Assembly (NCBI GenBank): GCA_029948255.1
Contig: JALIZF010001866.1
Coordinates: 1,017,010-1,081,009, forward strand
Length of the DNA: 64,000 bases
Direction of reading: 5' to 3'
DNA from: Telmatactis stephensoni
Taxonomy: Eukaryota > Cnidaria > Anthozoa > Actiniaria > Isophelliidae
Each line of letters begins with the position of its first letter. The stretch's first letter is position 1. The translations under genes and the position numbers were made by a program. Below the pieces are notes generated by a model, which worked only from the letters and a program-made list of their open reading frames with translations, did no database searches and was not told the DNA's origin. Below, in pieces: positions 1 to 13,300 of this stretch.

Positions 1-222
1 GCAGGGGAACCCAGCCATGGGAAATTGACATTTACATTGATGCCAGAGTGAAATTCCCCACCCCTGGACATCTTACAAGTGTCAAATTGCAAATACTGTT
101 CCCAGTGACTTCTTAATTCTCTTGGTCAGTCTCTGTTTTCTAAGCTTAGTTTTCCTTTGAATTGTAAATGTGAACGTTTTATAGCACCACTAAACTTTAG
201 GATTTTGGCACTTCATAAATGC

Positions 223-228
223 TTTATT
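223..228 (-). terminator. Candidate polyadenylation signal for HSPBAP1
   Basis: AATAAA on the minus strand about 175 bases beyond the HSPBAP1 stop codon. Positions 1-401 otherwise hold 3' UTR or intergenic sequence with no supported gene; short open frames there overlap the UTR and have no family resemblance. Confidence 0.5.
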
Positions 229-401
229 ATTATTATTATTATCATTATTATTATAAGATGGTGACTGTGTCAACTTCCCTATTCAGGGGACAGTTCTTAA
301 GATCAAATTCTTGCGGGTAGCTCCCCCTTCCCTTGGGCTTAACACTGATACATGTAGGTGTATAATCAATACAAAACCCTGCAATGACAGTATTGTTTGT
401 T

Positions 402-3400
402 TTATGATCTTTTCTTCTTGCGTGAACTTTGTTCACAACTTTGTTCATCCTGTGCAAGAGTTCTTTTAGTATTTTCGGACATTGTTCCATGTGTTGGAGT
501 TTCTGATAAACACTTGCATGAGTTCTGAGAAGGTTCTTTCTGAGCGCTAGTGTGTCTTGATGGTTTAGTTAACATATCAGACCATTCATTTAATCCATCA
601 CAATTTCTTGTGTGTTTTGCTTTTTGTAGTAGTTGATCTGCAATAGCTGATACTATTTGAGGTGAAACAACACAGTCAATTAAATCATTTGTAGATATTT
701 TACAGCTTGTTGTTTGTTCTTGGGTGCTATTTTCACTTTGTTCCTTGTGTGATAAAACCATAGTAACTGCATTTTGTAAGTGCTCTAGATGCTGTTGATA
801 TGAGCCAGGCTTCTGTCAAAACAATTAATTAAACATAATTATATTTACTTTAGTGTGAATGTGTGAATGTTCCAGAAAATATCCATACCCCCACCACGGA
901 GGGAATTTGTAAATGCCCCCCCCCCCCCCCCCCCCATCCTCTGGAACTTCCATTTTTCTTCCATACAAACTCTGTAATTTTGTTCTTTCTCTGACCCCCC
1001 CCCCCCCCCCCTCCAGAATTTCAAAATCCCTCCATGGTGGGGGTATGGATATTTTGATATTTTCTGGAACTACACAATTCATTACGCTCCATTTGGACAG
1101 ACATCAAATTCTTGCTGAAAAGGAGCATTGTTATCATCAGAACATTTTTGTATAAACCCCTTTAAACATGCAAATGAACATGTGAAAGAATAACATGCTA
1201 ATGAGGTGTTCAAGTGGTTGTATGCTTCAGTGAGCCTCTTCTATTAATATCAGGCTGGTGTTTTGACACAATAAAATGTCCCATTTCTGATAGGCATTGT
1301 TCAGATTTAATTTTCTAAACTGATATTTTATTTAATGTTGATATTTGGGGGTTAGGTCGCACTATCTCGGAAGATGCCATCCAATTGGTTTATTACCCTG
1401 GAATCTAAACAAAAGAAATAAAACAACTGGCAATAAAAACAATAGATTCTTTTGTTGCATCAAACCAATGAGAAAAGACGTTCTGAGCAAGTGAAGCCCT
1501 ACTGATACTTGGCAATGCTCTTTGACAAAATCTGATGGATTATGAGCATTAATAAATAAACGTTTTCATAGTTAAATCTGGTTTTATTTTGATTAATTGA
1601 AGGGAGCAAACTTACTGAAACATACAGCCATGCACACACCTTATTAGCATGTTTATTTACTCACATGCTCATTTGCATGTTAACCCCTCGTGCCTTGCTT
1701 AGCACTAAGTGAATAAACTACACTAGGCTGCTATATTGGAAGGCTTAGGGATACACAGGTATTGCTAGTCCCATGGTTTCCACATTAGAGTGAGATTATA
1801 TTGTGTGATTAGACATACCTCAGTAGGGTTAAGCCAGTTGTATGGATCATCTCCTTCGAAGGATTTCACAGAACATACCTATGAACAAAAAAGACATGAA
1901 CATGTAGTCAATCTATACTTACACCTGTACAGTAAACTCTACTTAAACATTTCTCTGCATTACGACTACTTCTTGTCAATTATTTTAGCTGTCAATCAAC
2001 TCATTTGTTTTCTTTGATACCACTGAGTCTCTGGTGCCCACTTCTCTACAAAAGCCATTTCTTCCTTCCCCACAGTGACTGTTAATGTTTCAGTGGTATA
2101 ATGTATTAGTACCCTACAAAAGTGTATCATTTAAACCTACCAGTGTCCTGGTGATAGCTTCACAAACTCTGTCCATATGATCACTCTCCTGTAATTCAAT
2201 TCAATATCTCAATTTTATTTGTAAATTTACATACAGCTCACCCATGACAATTTGATGCACTTCAACATGAAAAACATACTTTTAACTACCAGTAACAAAA
2301 GGGTTTAGTCAAAGTTAACTGTAATTCATTGACATCCATGCAAATATTGATAATAGAATAAATTCATTTAATTACCAAAGGAATCCATGTATTGACGCTG
2401 ATTGATGGTTCCAAAGATTCAACAAAATGCCACCAATGTCTGGGAACAAGAAGAACATCCCCTGGTTCAAGAACCACCTGCAACATGAAAGGTAATTTAA
2501 AATGAGAGAAATTTTCTAGGGTGTGTCATCATCATCATCTGGTTGGCCTCCACACACCTCCCTGCCCAATCCTCCCAGTCAAGCATGCAAGCAGCCAGCT
2601 CTGGCAGGAGTGCTACAGACTATAACCTTTAAAATCTGTGGCACAGCTTCCAGAGTACCAGAAGACTGGCCAGCAGATCATGATGTCTGTACCTGAGTGC
2701 CCAGCTAGCCCAAATCCAAAATAATGTCAAAGAATCATCTCAGTGGTAAAAGGTTAGATTTATAGTCCTACGTAGTAACATATGAACCTGGGCATGATCT
2801 GTATTTTATTTTCTGGATTAACACTTGTCTGTTTGCTGGTAGCTATAACCTGAGGCATGTAAGAACCTGGTGCTAACATTTACCTACCTCATATTTCATA
2901 GCAGTGATATATTTAGGAGTCATATTTAAGTCTGGAGTCTTGATATTTACTTGGCTGAATATACTTGATTCTTCATATGGGATTCTAGTTGGGTAAAGTT
3001 TGCTTGATTCACTTGGAGGGAAAAGACACCACCTCTTTTTCCCATAAATTTGTGCAACAAGATTACAGCCATAGGTGTCCAAATGACAGGGAGTGGAGGA
3101 ACCATCACTTCCAATCCATATTGTTGACTGATCACCTGTAATTTCAGGGAATCCTAAGGATCCCCATTGTAATGACCCCCTCAATGCTGGAAGGTCTTTA
3201 AAAATCTCTGCCATATATTTGTAATCAGCATAACACCAGTAGTGGGCCCTAAACAAAACTATCAATAGTATTATTCATGGCTGTTGCTCATTGCAGTCTA
3301 CTGACAAAATATATTGATATTATCCATAGATGCCATAGGTTAAAAATATCTGCCTTAGAAATCCGTTCCAACATCACTCAATGATAATCTTCCCACAAAC

Positions 3401-4499
3401 ACTTCTTTACATGGCATTACCCTATAGACATGTGCATAGGAGGCTAATTTGCCAGAATGAGTGCTCAGTTGCTCAGCGTAAGCTGCTGGCAAATATTGCT
3501 ACTGTACATAGATGAAAACTGTCTGTGTTGATAAGCATATAGCAATAGCCTCCCGTATAAACATCCTTAGCATCATGATGCAATGATAATCTTCCCATGA
3601 ACACTCCTTTACATGGCAACCCTATGGACATCTGCATAGGATGCTAATTGCCAGAGGGAATGGAAGTTTTCAGTGTTATAGAAGATTTGGTATGACAGTG
3701 AAAATGTCACAACATTATCACATCATACTCTCCTTTCTCGGCTAGGAAAGGAGGCATTTTTACCCTCAATCAGGAGTACATGTGTCATGATGAGGTTGAA
3801 CAACCCAGAAGAGGACTATAGGCTTAAAGGTCAGGGCACACTATGCGACAAGTTGCTACAACACAGTGTGCTGACAGGTCGCTTTATGTATACACACACA
3901 CACACTGTGATGCCACTTCCACTCACTTTAATTTGTTGCTGTGATCCATCACATCCATTGTTGCAGTGTTAGAATTCTGAGGCAGTGACAAAGATGTCAC
4001 AAAAAATTTACATGTCACACAAGCCAATTGTTGCATTGCCCTGTTGCCACGCCATGTTGCAGCAACTCATTGCATAGTGTGTCCCAATCCTAAGTACCTC
4101 TAGTATGGATGTCAATACAATTTTTCTGTCATACCTTTGGAATTTTGCTAATTCACCAGCATTAACTAAATCTCCAGTTAGCCAGGCACTGTAATTTAGC
4201 AGAGTAGCATCTACGTACAGACAATCAGTTTCCATGACGATTTTACTTCTTGTAAACTCATAAAATGGCGAGTCCACTTTTGCACAAATTCGAAAAGAAG
4301 TTTTTGTGTTGCCAAGTTGTTTTGCTAAATATTCTGGTGTCCATTGTGAACAGGGCCAATCTAACGACGCTTTCCTAAATATCAAAGGCTCTTTACTATT
4401 CAAAATAATAGAACGAAGCTGTTCAGAAGAATATCTATCAGCAATCTCAAAACATTCGACCTTCCTTGCACAGTGGAGTCTTGACTTTTCGTCCGCCAT
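402..4499 (-). CDS. HSPBAP1: HSPB1-associated protein 1 homologue, JmjC domain protein (6 exons)
   Basis: Exons on the minus strand in order: 4499-4135, 3248-2888, 2477-2376, 2188-2141, 1878-1819, 812-402. All junctions are GT-AG and keep frame, giving 448 aa. Start is the ATG at 4499 (MADEKSR); stop at 404-402. The protein is a cupin-fold JmjC family member of the FIH/HSPBAP1 type. Exon 2 carries the HxD iron site (CHLDTYG, H177 and D179) followed by a KKRW segment whose Lys is the likely 2-oxoglutarate contact. Exon 3 carries the distal histidine ([12 protein letters not shown]259) and the conserved SVNTWIPL strand. The metal triad therefore looks complete. Exon 5 has the family-like YNWLNPTE motif. 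The last 136 aa are polar and end in a basic RKKKRS tail. Family knowledge: the mammalian protein binds HSPB1 and its oxygenase substrate is unsettled. Length is close to the human protein (about 490 aa). Introns hold several MITEs. Confidence 0.93.
869..1070. mobile_element. Foldback MITE with poly-C tracts
   Basis: The left end (GTTCCAGAAAATATCCATAC, 869-888) reappears inverted at the right end (1045-1070, with a small insertion). The arms continue through an ACCACGGAGGGA / TCCCTCCATGGTGG inner match. Two long C homopolymers, near 917-935 and 996-1011, sit inside. It lies in the intron between HSPBAP1 exons 5 and 6. No transposase is encoded. Confidence 0.75.
1162..1683. mobile_element. TTAA-flanked MITE, piggyBac-like ends
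   Basis: About 45-50 bp terminal inverted repeats (ACATGCAAATGAACATGTG... at 1166; inverted at about 1636-1679) share CATGCAAATG, CATGTG and AACATGCTAAT blocks. TTAA lies directly outside both ends (1162-1165 and 1680-1683), the target duplication used by piggyBac-type transposons. The interior has no coding capacity. It sits in the same HSPBAP1 intron as the poly-C MITE. Confidence 0.7.
3379..3659. repeat. Direct repeat pair, about 80 bp, in HSPBAP1 intron 1
   Basis: Copies at 3379-3460 and 3581-3659 share CAATGATAATCTTCCCA, TTTACATGGCA, CCTATRGACAT and GCATAGGAKGCTAATT in the same order, about 200 bp apart. This looks like two copies of a diverged interspersed element or a local duplication. 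Confidence 0.7.
3834..4085. mobile_element. MITE, about 250 bp, in HSPBAP1 intron 1
   Basis: Terminal inverted repeats: GGGCACACTATGCGACAAGT (3834) against the reverse complement of 4054-4085, which reads GGGACACACTATGCAATGAG and continues into GTTGCTGCAACA. No clear target-site duplication is visible. A short CA microsatellite lies inside, near 3892-3904. Confidence 0.75.
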
Positions 4500-6605
4500 C
4501 TTGATTCCTTCGTACTACCGCTGACCGTGGTGCTCAAAGCACACAGGAAGCCCGAAAATTTCCATTTTGCGCAAAGGTCGTCGATAACTCTGCAATTTTT
4601 TGTTGCGCTGGCAACGCAGTCTTGGATTTTGTTTGCAGAGAAAAATGTTTGCAGAGTAATGTAAGTAATTTTTTATGTGGTGTTACAGATGTTCATTTAT
4701 TCCTTCTTCAATCTTAACGCACTGTGACTGTGCCGACGCAGGCAAAGAGCAATCGCCCATAATAAACCTGAATCACTTTTCCAGGCCACTGTCCCCTTCC
4801 CCTACAATAGAATCATATCCATTTTGAAGTCACACGCTTCTTCTGCAATCAGATTGGTTATAAATTATGCGAATCGTTGCATAGCCACCAGCAAATTACA
4901 AATTTTGTTTTGATTTTGGGTTTTTCTGAGCCGTCAATCAATTTGAGGGTGGAGCAGTTCTTTCAAATCAACCAATCCAAGCGCCCTGAACCAATCACTG
5001 AACGAGTTCGTGAAAGCTCCGTCCCCAAGAATGATGGACGGATCAAAAAAGACCAAAATCTTACCGACGTTGGAGGTCGCGATGCAACGATTTTCGCTGT
5101 AACTAGCAACTGATTGAAAGGGGAGGGGCAACAGCAAAACGCTCTTGCTTACCACTGAATTAGTTATTTATTTTGGAGAATTAAGGTCATTCGCTAGTTT
5201 TCCTTTGTATCAAGTGTCGCAATTACGATAGAGATCAGGACAGTATTAGCGTGTCTAAGGCTTCTTCACTGAACTTTTTCCGGCAGGCATTTCCTATTTT
5301 AGTTTACATTGTTAGAATCGTACATGACTGCCAGACGTCGAAAGGAAAAAGCTTAAGGTTGCCAGCCATGCTGCAACGAAACCCACTCTGAGGCACAGGA
5401 ATCCAATATGATCTATGAACTCCTTTCTCAAACTCAGTGAGATTTTCGTATAACCAGTCACTAATTAAATTTTTGCGTTATGTTCTATACGAAATATGTG
5501 AAGCTAAAATGTAACTCAAAATGACAATGCTGCAAATAATTATTTTTAGCTTTTCTTCTTGTTATTTTGGTTACTTCTACACTAGTTTAAACCGGATCTG
5601 CTCATTCACGTACACTCACACGTGTTGATGACGATTGCGTTACGACAGGTTAGGTCACCATCTGCGTCACAGAATATTCTTGAACAACACGTCACGGTGA
5701 CCGTCACTGTAGGGTGTACAATACTAGCCAGTTCTGGCCGGGGGTTGTTCTTGTAAAAGCCTAATCCGAACAAAACACTGAGACTATTTTATTGTTAGAA
5801 TTCTTAAGTGAAGACATAATGGCGGTTCTTTTGAAGATATCATCATGGATAAACCTAACTGTGTGGAAACAAAAAGTTTTATAAACTCGAAAGGAAAGGT
5901 CAATATCAAGAGCGATGGTTGTTTATAATACCATTTTTTTCTAAAAGTTCCGCGTCAAAGGATTTCCTGTTGTTGAACTTGGTTGTTTTTACGGGTTTCA
6001 GTTATTGCTTGCTGTTCAGTCAGCTTTTTGAAGTGCTGCCACCCCACACCGCTCATCACGCTATCTCCTAAGAGCGACGAGTTCTTGACCTGACATAGTT
6101 GTTAACAGAACTTTCATTTCATCGATGTCTACCAATTCATGGCATCTATATAACATATCATTTTTATGATGATGACAACCCGGCACTGCAACTTAAAAGC
6201 AAAATATACATGTTCGCATCAACTGAGTGCAAGGATGTCATATTTTCACTAAACCGTCGGTCAATATGGTATCTTTTCTGCTAAATCTTAAATACGTTAA
6301 TACTAATCACTGCTTATTTGCTACGGATGGTAACAAAAGTCCGAGTTTAAAAACTGAAGCTCAGTCAGCATGTCCCCCTAACTCAAAAGGGAAGACCACA
6401 GTATTAGATTCATGCATTCAACATGAGTCAATATTTACGATATGAATAGGTTTCTATTTAAAATAAGCTTCTGCAATTACTTCAACAATATCTTAAACCA
6501 TTCGCGTCATATCGTTACTTAGGGTGTGTCGATGATTATTCCGGTGCCTACACGGTTCAGCAATGCCCTAGATCACGTTCTGTTGGGTTTTCGCGTTATC
6601 CACTT

Positions 6606-6638
6606 TGACGTCACGCCGTATTTATCCGTATGACGTCA
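6606..6638. promoter_or_regulatory. Two perfect CRE/ATF octamers
   Basis: TGACGTCA occurs exactly at 6606-6613 and 6631-6638, 25 bp apart start to start. The octamer is the palindromic binding site of CREB/ATF bZIP factors. The nearest gene starts are about 2.1 kb (HSPBAP1) and 3.7 kb (F-box gene) away, so a distal element is possible. Function is inferred only from the motif. Confidence 0.4.
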
Positions 6639-9600
6639 CATGCTATACAATTTTAATTCCTGGCTCCAAAGTTCAACGCTCTTTCTCTTTGTGAAGGTGG
6701 GTGGATAAGTTGATGAACTTGTAAAATAAATCTAGTGAACTGTAAGATGCACGAACGAGGAAAAATAGTTTCAAAAGTGTCGACATATTCAAGAACTCCT
6801 TGGACATGAGTAGTAAATACGTCTTATAATAATCGAGTTGACAAAATTAACAAGACTTCGTCAACTATGTCAAATCTCTAAACTTGAAATTCAAAATGAA
6901 AATGAAAAAATTAAAACAGCTGCTGCCGCCTTTAGCGTTCTATTTGATTGAAGTAGGGAAAATGATATTCTTTTCAGCAACATTGTAACCGCATGTTTTG
7001 TTGGAATAGTACCAGTAACAAAACGTTGCTCATTGATTTTCTCACTCTAATACCTGTAAAAAGGCTATGAATTACAGCCAGATGATCAACAACTAAGTCC
7101 TCGATGGCTAATTAAAACTGACAAAAAATGCACAATTTCAAAGTAGCTGAAAATATTGATTTGTAAACTCCCATATTTTGAAAACATTTCATGTTGTTTC
7201 GTTTCTCTTCAGGGTTGTTGTATTGTCGGCTAGCAGCCAAACTAATCATTCTCCCAGACTCTTCTTGTCAATGACAAACTCTTTCGGGCAAACAAGTTCT
7301 TTCTTGGAATGCTTGACAACACGTGAGTTTGGTGACGGAAAGTGACATTATTTAAACCTTAAAGTACAGGCTTTGGTATCCCACGGTTGCAAGTCGCCAC
7401 ACCCACTAATATGTACAATAAAACAACCTGTAAGAAACAAGGGAGGTGTGTATACACGTGTGCTCATAATGACTCGAAGTACACCACATAGACCTTCCTT
7501 GACCACACTAAAAATACTAGGATGACCAGAAAAGAAAGCGTGTTGCGTTTTGAAATTACGAAACTGAAGCCCAACATTTTTGGGTGACTTCAGTGCTTTT
7601 TCTGAGGCACATCCATCGTACGATAATCATAGCAATAATGAAAGTGAATGCACATTATATCAGTATAATCGAGCGAGCTTAATAAGATATAGAAAAGGAT
7701 TGTACGCTCTCTTTCCGTGACTACTCAGTGAAATGCAAAGTCATCGTCTATGAACCACAATTGCCAAAGGCCCCAAACACATTTTTACTAAAAGCATTTA
7801 TTTCAATCTTCTTAAAAGTTTCTCTATGAAAGACATTCGTAACATAGGCTGGAGGATCTTTCTGTCTGCTATTCTAACGATCTATATATCAGTGATATGC
7901 AGTAAAACATTACGTGCACTCTTGTAAAAACGACTATCGAAAGTTCTTCTCTTTATAACCCATTAGACTAAAGAAAACTCAAGTGCCATTTCTTTCCTAC
8001 TCGGTGACTCATTCATCCACTCTTATCTCTATTTTCGGTCCACCGCGTCTGAATCCCTATTGGTCGGTCTTTCGATTGATTACTTCGAATATTACGTTGC
8101 AGGAAAAGTCCCATATGTTAGTTTCATAAAATCTATTTTCGAGATTCGACAAAAAAAATTCCTAAGTCACATGCAGGGACCTGCTCTTGTCTTGCTCAGC
8201 ACCATAAATAGGGCCATATTCCACCGAGTCAAAGGAAAGCCGTTATTTTCTAAAGGTTGTCATAAACAAGACCCTCTCTTTCAGCTGTCCAAATACTTAA
8301 AACGAATATTAGGAATGGTTGGTGGTCGCATTTAAGAGGGACTCCCTTGGGAAGACTACTCTCTTGGAAATTACATATCCTATTGCTCTAATTGGATGAC
8401 ATCACAAAATAGCATTAATTATAGATAGAACGTGCTGGTCCACTGAATAACGGCCAATCACTCGGATTAAACGAAAAGCCTTATGGATTAAGTTCTACTT
8501 TAGTCAGAACTGTGATCGGTACAATCCAAGCGTGTCTTTGGATAGATCGAAAACCGGCCCCGAAACTTTCCTCTGCTTGTTTTTAAACCGAGCAGAAGCT
8601 ATTGAAAAGTTTAGTCTTTGTGTTTCTATAGTTTTTCGCTTTTAGCCGGTTCTCTTCACCCTTAGCGCAAACTCATTATCAACATGAAACTCTCAGCCCC
8701 TTGCCAAGATTTACTTTAAAATATATGCTGTAGCTACTATTTGTCGTTTCAATTATTCATGCTTTTGTTCTTCCAACTAAACACCAATCAATATGTTTAA
8801 TTTTTTAGATAATTTTCTTAGCTATCAGTGGAAAACAAAAGCATACAATCCGGAGTGACAGCTGGTCGTTCAGCAGGGGTTGTCACGTGACCTTCTTCGG
8901 CCAGTTTTGTGGTTTCCGTGGTTTCAATATTAAGGGTTTTGCCCTGACAAATTACACATCTACGGCCAACTAGTGGCCAGAGTATGCCTGCTGATAGAAC
9001 TTGCAGGAAGCAATTAACATTTCACTTTTCCCTTATTACGTGAACAAAGACCCCGACCACAATAGAGAGCACCGTGACATTTCATTGGCCTGTTACAACA
9101 CGAAAGTTCTTGCGTTTTAAAGCTCTTTAAATTCCACATCATTTTCAGTATTTACTTACGAGCGGCCTGAAGAGTTCGTGTCCATGGCACTGCGTTTTCC
9201 TTGTTGAGAATTTAGGTACCAACAGTTTTGGCTATTGGGACTGTTCTCTTCATATATCGACACTTTACTACTGTACTCGAGACATGACATCAGTCATTCA
9301 GGAGACCCCGAGCATTTTGTATTGTTGTGGTTCTTCATTTATGTGGGACAGTAATGGCTTTTTGCGCTAGCTCGCTCAATTACACTAGCGATGTATATAG
9401 CTTTTGAATATGCATCTATCTTTTCTGGGCCTCTTAAGTTAAGAGTTTACGTTATTTTGATCATTAGGCCCCTTTCGCTTGACTGACTTTGTACAGAGAA
9501 GCATTCAGCTTGTCGCTTGCTCGACTTTTCAGCATGATGCTACACCAAGGTCCTTTCTTACGCATAACGAAAGCCCCTAAATTTTTTACATTTTTCGGTT

Positions 9601-10235
9601 TTGATGAACTCGGAAGGAAGTTGAATTATGATATGACAAAGGCACCCAGCAGAAGAAATAAGATTTAACGAGTAGGCGAGCTACTACGCAATTCGTAAAC
9701 TCTGTTGGCTGTCACGTTCCATATTCTTCGACTCGCTCTACCGGTTTTTAGCCATTCGAAACGAAACCCTTAGTTTCATCTTGCGTGAAAAGGCGCATCG
9801 AATTTGAACTTAACCACAAGCTAAACTTCGAGGCCATCTTAAGCTTTCGATAAAAAACCGAAGCGAAATTAAATAAATCATAAAAGCGGATTACGTTTCG
9901 AACCGATGTGCTTGACACATTGCATTTGCGGGCTTTTTTGTTTCGCGTTTTCTTGAGGCAGATCTGATAAATCACTATGGCGATTGGCTCAAGAGCTGAC
10001 GAGCTAGCAGCGTTCATCCTCGTTAGGTTGATAGCTTTGTTAGATTTAAGGTTCTGGATCCTTTGTCGAGTGATTTGTGTTCCGTGTAAGAGAAGTGGTA
10101 ATTATGTTTTATTAGCACAACCCGCTCATCATACAAAGAATTCTAAACACGCGCCGACAACGCTGATTGGTTAAAATCATGTCATCTGCAGGTAACGCAT
10201 GCGCTATGTAGCGGGAAATGCACGTGTCAAAAGAA

Positions 10236-10242
10236 TATAAAA
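10236..10242 (+). promoter_or_regulatory. TATA box candidate for the F-box gene
   Basis: TATAAAA at 10236-10242 lies about 140 bp upstream of the chosen ATG at 10378, leaving room for a start site near 10266 and a 5' UTR of about 110 nt. Confidence 0.45.
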
Positions 10243-10377
10243 ACAACAAAGCTCAATTCTTGGCCTTAGAGATATTGAGTCATTAGCAAGGGAGGAATTG
10301 AGTTATCGTTTGCTATTTATCTAAGGCTTTTAGCCCCAAAGGAGCATATTCATTTGAGGCCGAACTCACAAAGGAAT

Positions 10378-13300
10378 ATGCTGGACTCGAGTTTAGGGCC
10401 ACCAAAGGCGAAGAAAATAGTCACTGAATGTTCAAATAGAAGAACTCTTTCACCCTTGTCTTTAACTCCGTCACACAGACTACATGTTCCTACCAATACA
10501 AGAATATTTCAACCGGACGAGATGGCGTCTCGAGTTATTCAACCTCCATCATTACTAACTCATCTAAGTGAAGAAGTTTTAGTTCTTATTTTGGAATATT
10601 TAGACTTTAGGAGCCTTATAACACTTAGCAAAACATGTCGACTATTCCATCGACTTGGTCTCTCCGATCTAATATGGCGTCATCGATGTAAGGTACGTAG
10701 GAGATATTCTTAGCTCTTTTCCAGGCGACCGATCTTCCTTGTGTTTCTCACCACAAGAAGGAATAATCTTTCTTTCATGTAACTGTAAGCTGACAAATTC
10801 TGGTGCTGGATTTTCGAGTACAAAGCGCTCAAATATTGCGTTTCCGATGCCATGTGGCTCGTTTCCCCCACCAGCAAACCATCGTCATATTTTATGGATA
10901 ACTCTTTAAGTCCTTTGTATTTTGAAATGCTTAAGACGTAGCAGAAAGAAGATATAGTTCTTGAGGGCGTTAAAACACCAGTTCCTTGAAATTTAAAAGC
11001 GCCGTAGAACAAGGGAGTCGGTCCCTCCCATCAGTACCTTTCTTCGCACAGGAAGCAACCTCTAATTTATTATTCAAAATATCAAGGCTGCCAAGAAAAT
11101 TGAGCTTTGTTTCTTTTTAGGCTTTTCTGTTTTGTTCCCTGTGTAAATAGGACCAAAGGACTTGGGCTTTGGGGCACTGAAGACCACTAAATAATTCTCT
11201 CTATTGGAAGTGAACTTAAGCTTACGGGAGCTAACTCATTTGCCGACTTGGGGTAAAACCCACTGATATCACAAAACTCCGTTCAAAACAAACGAATAAT
11301 TCTTTATTCCCGTACATGTAAACGAACGTAAAACTAATTCCTGAAAAGTGTAGCTTTCTTCACACACATCGAACCTAGAAATGGAATGTTTTGTTTTTGT
11401 TCTATATCAAGTCACACAATACGGCCGAGATTCGAGAACCCCGCAACCATACTCCATCTGAGGCATCTCCTATCGCGATAATGCGCAAACGCTTTCAAAT
11501 CCTCTTGGATGAGAGTTATCCGTGCAGAACTTTTGAAAAGCCATGAATAAATAAATCGATGCCATTTTAAAGGGAGAAAGTAGGCGATATTATCACAGAG
11601 ATGAGATGGGGTTTTGTTTCGATTTCACCCGGCCTTCCCAGCTGTTCTTATTAACCATTGAAAACATAGCTCGTCACTTCCTTCAATAACCCTCCCTTCA
11701 TCTAAACTACTTTTATTACAAGAAGGAAATCAACAATTTTTATGTATTGACAAGTTTCAGCCAATGCCTTTGGCTTTGCAAATTCGTTTGCTGATAGAGA
11801 TTGATTAGGGTTTTGTCAGATGCAAATGTATGTTATCCCTGCATAGATACGAAAATATCAACCCAAGCGGTTCAGAAATCGTTCAAAACCGTTCTCTTTC
11901 CTTGGAACAAATTCGTACATTGTTCTCTCACAAGTTTATTTCTGAAATCAGAAGATCCTCGTTTCTAGAAACGTTAGAGGACTTATAACTAAGGGAGAAA
12001 TAGAATATTATGATTGCAGCTGTTTCACAATAGACTGTTCCCTTTGTAAGTTTGTGGTGCTAAATATTATGACCAGTCGGAAAACTTTAAAATTGTGGCT
12101 TGTTATCATAACTATTTGGTTAGCAGAGTGAAATTCTAGAATGTATTCAATTCATTGTTATCCTGTGTATTGCATGGCAGAACACAACCTGGAAGTCAAA
12201 ATTATTCGGGTTTTATCTATGTTAAGAGCTCAATGAAGTATGTAGATGATTTGGAAAACTCCACACTTCCAGCTAGTGTGTCCTCTATAGGGTGTTTCTG
12301 AATTATGCTAAAACGAATCCGCTAAAACTAGCCATTGGCTTTGCAAATCAACTGGGTCATGCATCAAAGAATTTCCCTTTTGTTTTGGGATTTTATTATG
12401 AATTCAAAGGGACTTCCAAAAGGGAATAATAATGCATACAAATTTAAGGACAAGAGATCTTGATTCTACAGTAAGAATTCAATCTTAATATTATATTTAG
12501 CTTATTTTTATGCTGTCTGCAGAGCATATTGCAATAAGCTTTTATGCTATCTATTTATAAAAACAGAGAATTACTTTTCAAAAAAATTCTGGCACAGGTA
12601 AAATTGGGGACAGAATAATATGAAATTCGATATTTTCATGTTTTTTTTTTCCAATGCGCTAATGAGCTGTATGTCCAGGTTTGTTCTGAGGGCAGAGGAA
12701 CCAAATGTCCCTCACACTCACTGTAGTTTAAATGACTAATTTATGGCACTATAAAATTTCATTTGCAGTACAATTCTTCTAACCTGTTAGTTTTTCTTGT
12801 TATCCTTGCTCACATTTCTCTTTTTTTATTGACAGGTTGATTTTGAATTGTATGTTAAATGGCCAGAATACTCTTATTTATATCTATACGAAATGTTTTA
12901 TAAAGCTGAAATCCTCAAGAATGATCACAACTTTTTCCGTCCTGTCAGTCAACTAAAGACTTCTGTTATAGTTTGGTATCTCCTAAATTCAGAACCTCCA
13001 TCACACAGTGTCAGTCATCTCACTCCTAGTCAAGCAAAATCCATTTGGGGATTGACAGACAAATGCCTAGAAACACACTATGAAGAATCTCAACAAGGTA
13101 GGTCTAAATTTAAGAACTTATAATTCTTTCCTAAGTCTCTTTACTTTCAATACAAATTGAAGGTTTAACTCAATTAAGGGCTGATTGGCATTTTATAACT
13201 TTTTTGAATGGACCAATAAAAAAATATGTAAGTGTGATAGAAAATATGATACAATGAAAGATTGCAATTGATAGGGAGCTTCTTATTAGCATTACCAGAT

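Larger units (their letters stand above)
4500..10377. other. Intergenic spacer between divergent HSPBAP1 and F-box genes
   Basis: About 5.9 kb in which I find no supported exon, tRNA or clear transposon. The open frames here are short, have ordinary low-complexity composition and no recognisable family match. It separates the HSPBAP1 start (minus) from the F-box gene start (plus), so it should hold both promoters. Two CRE octamers at 6606-6638 are the only regulatory motifs I would single out besides the TATA box at 10236. Confidence 0.6.

Noticed and set aside
251..490. 79-residue minus-strand frame past the HSPBAP1 stop
   Set aside because: Overlaps the HSPBAP1 terminal exon and 3' UTR in another frame; no family resemblance.
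4008..4134. Continuation of HSPBAP1 exon 1 frame to 4008
   Set aside because: The frame enters MITE sequence; the donor at 4134 gives a phase match to the JmjC exon and family-consistent residues.
10354..10377. Upstream non-ATG start for the F-box protein
   Set aside because: It begins with TTG; the in-frame ATG at 10378 is the plausible eukaryotic start.
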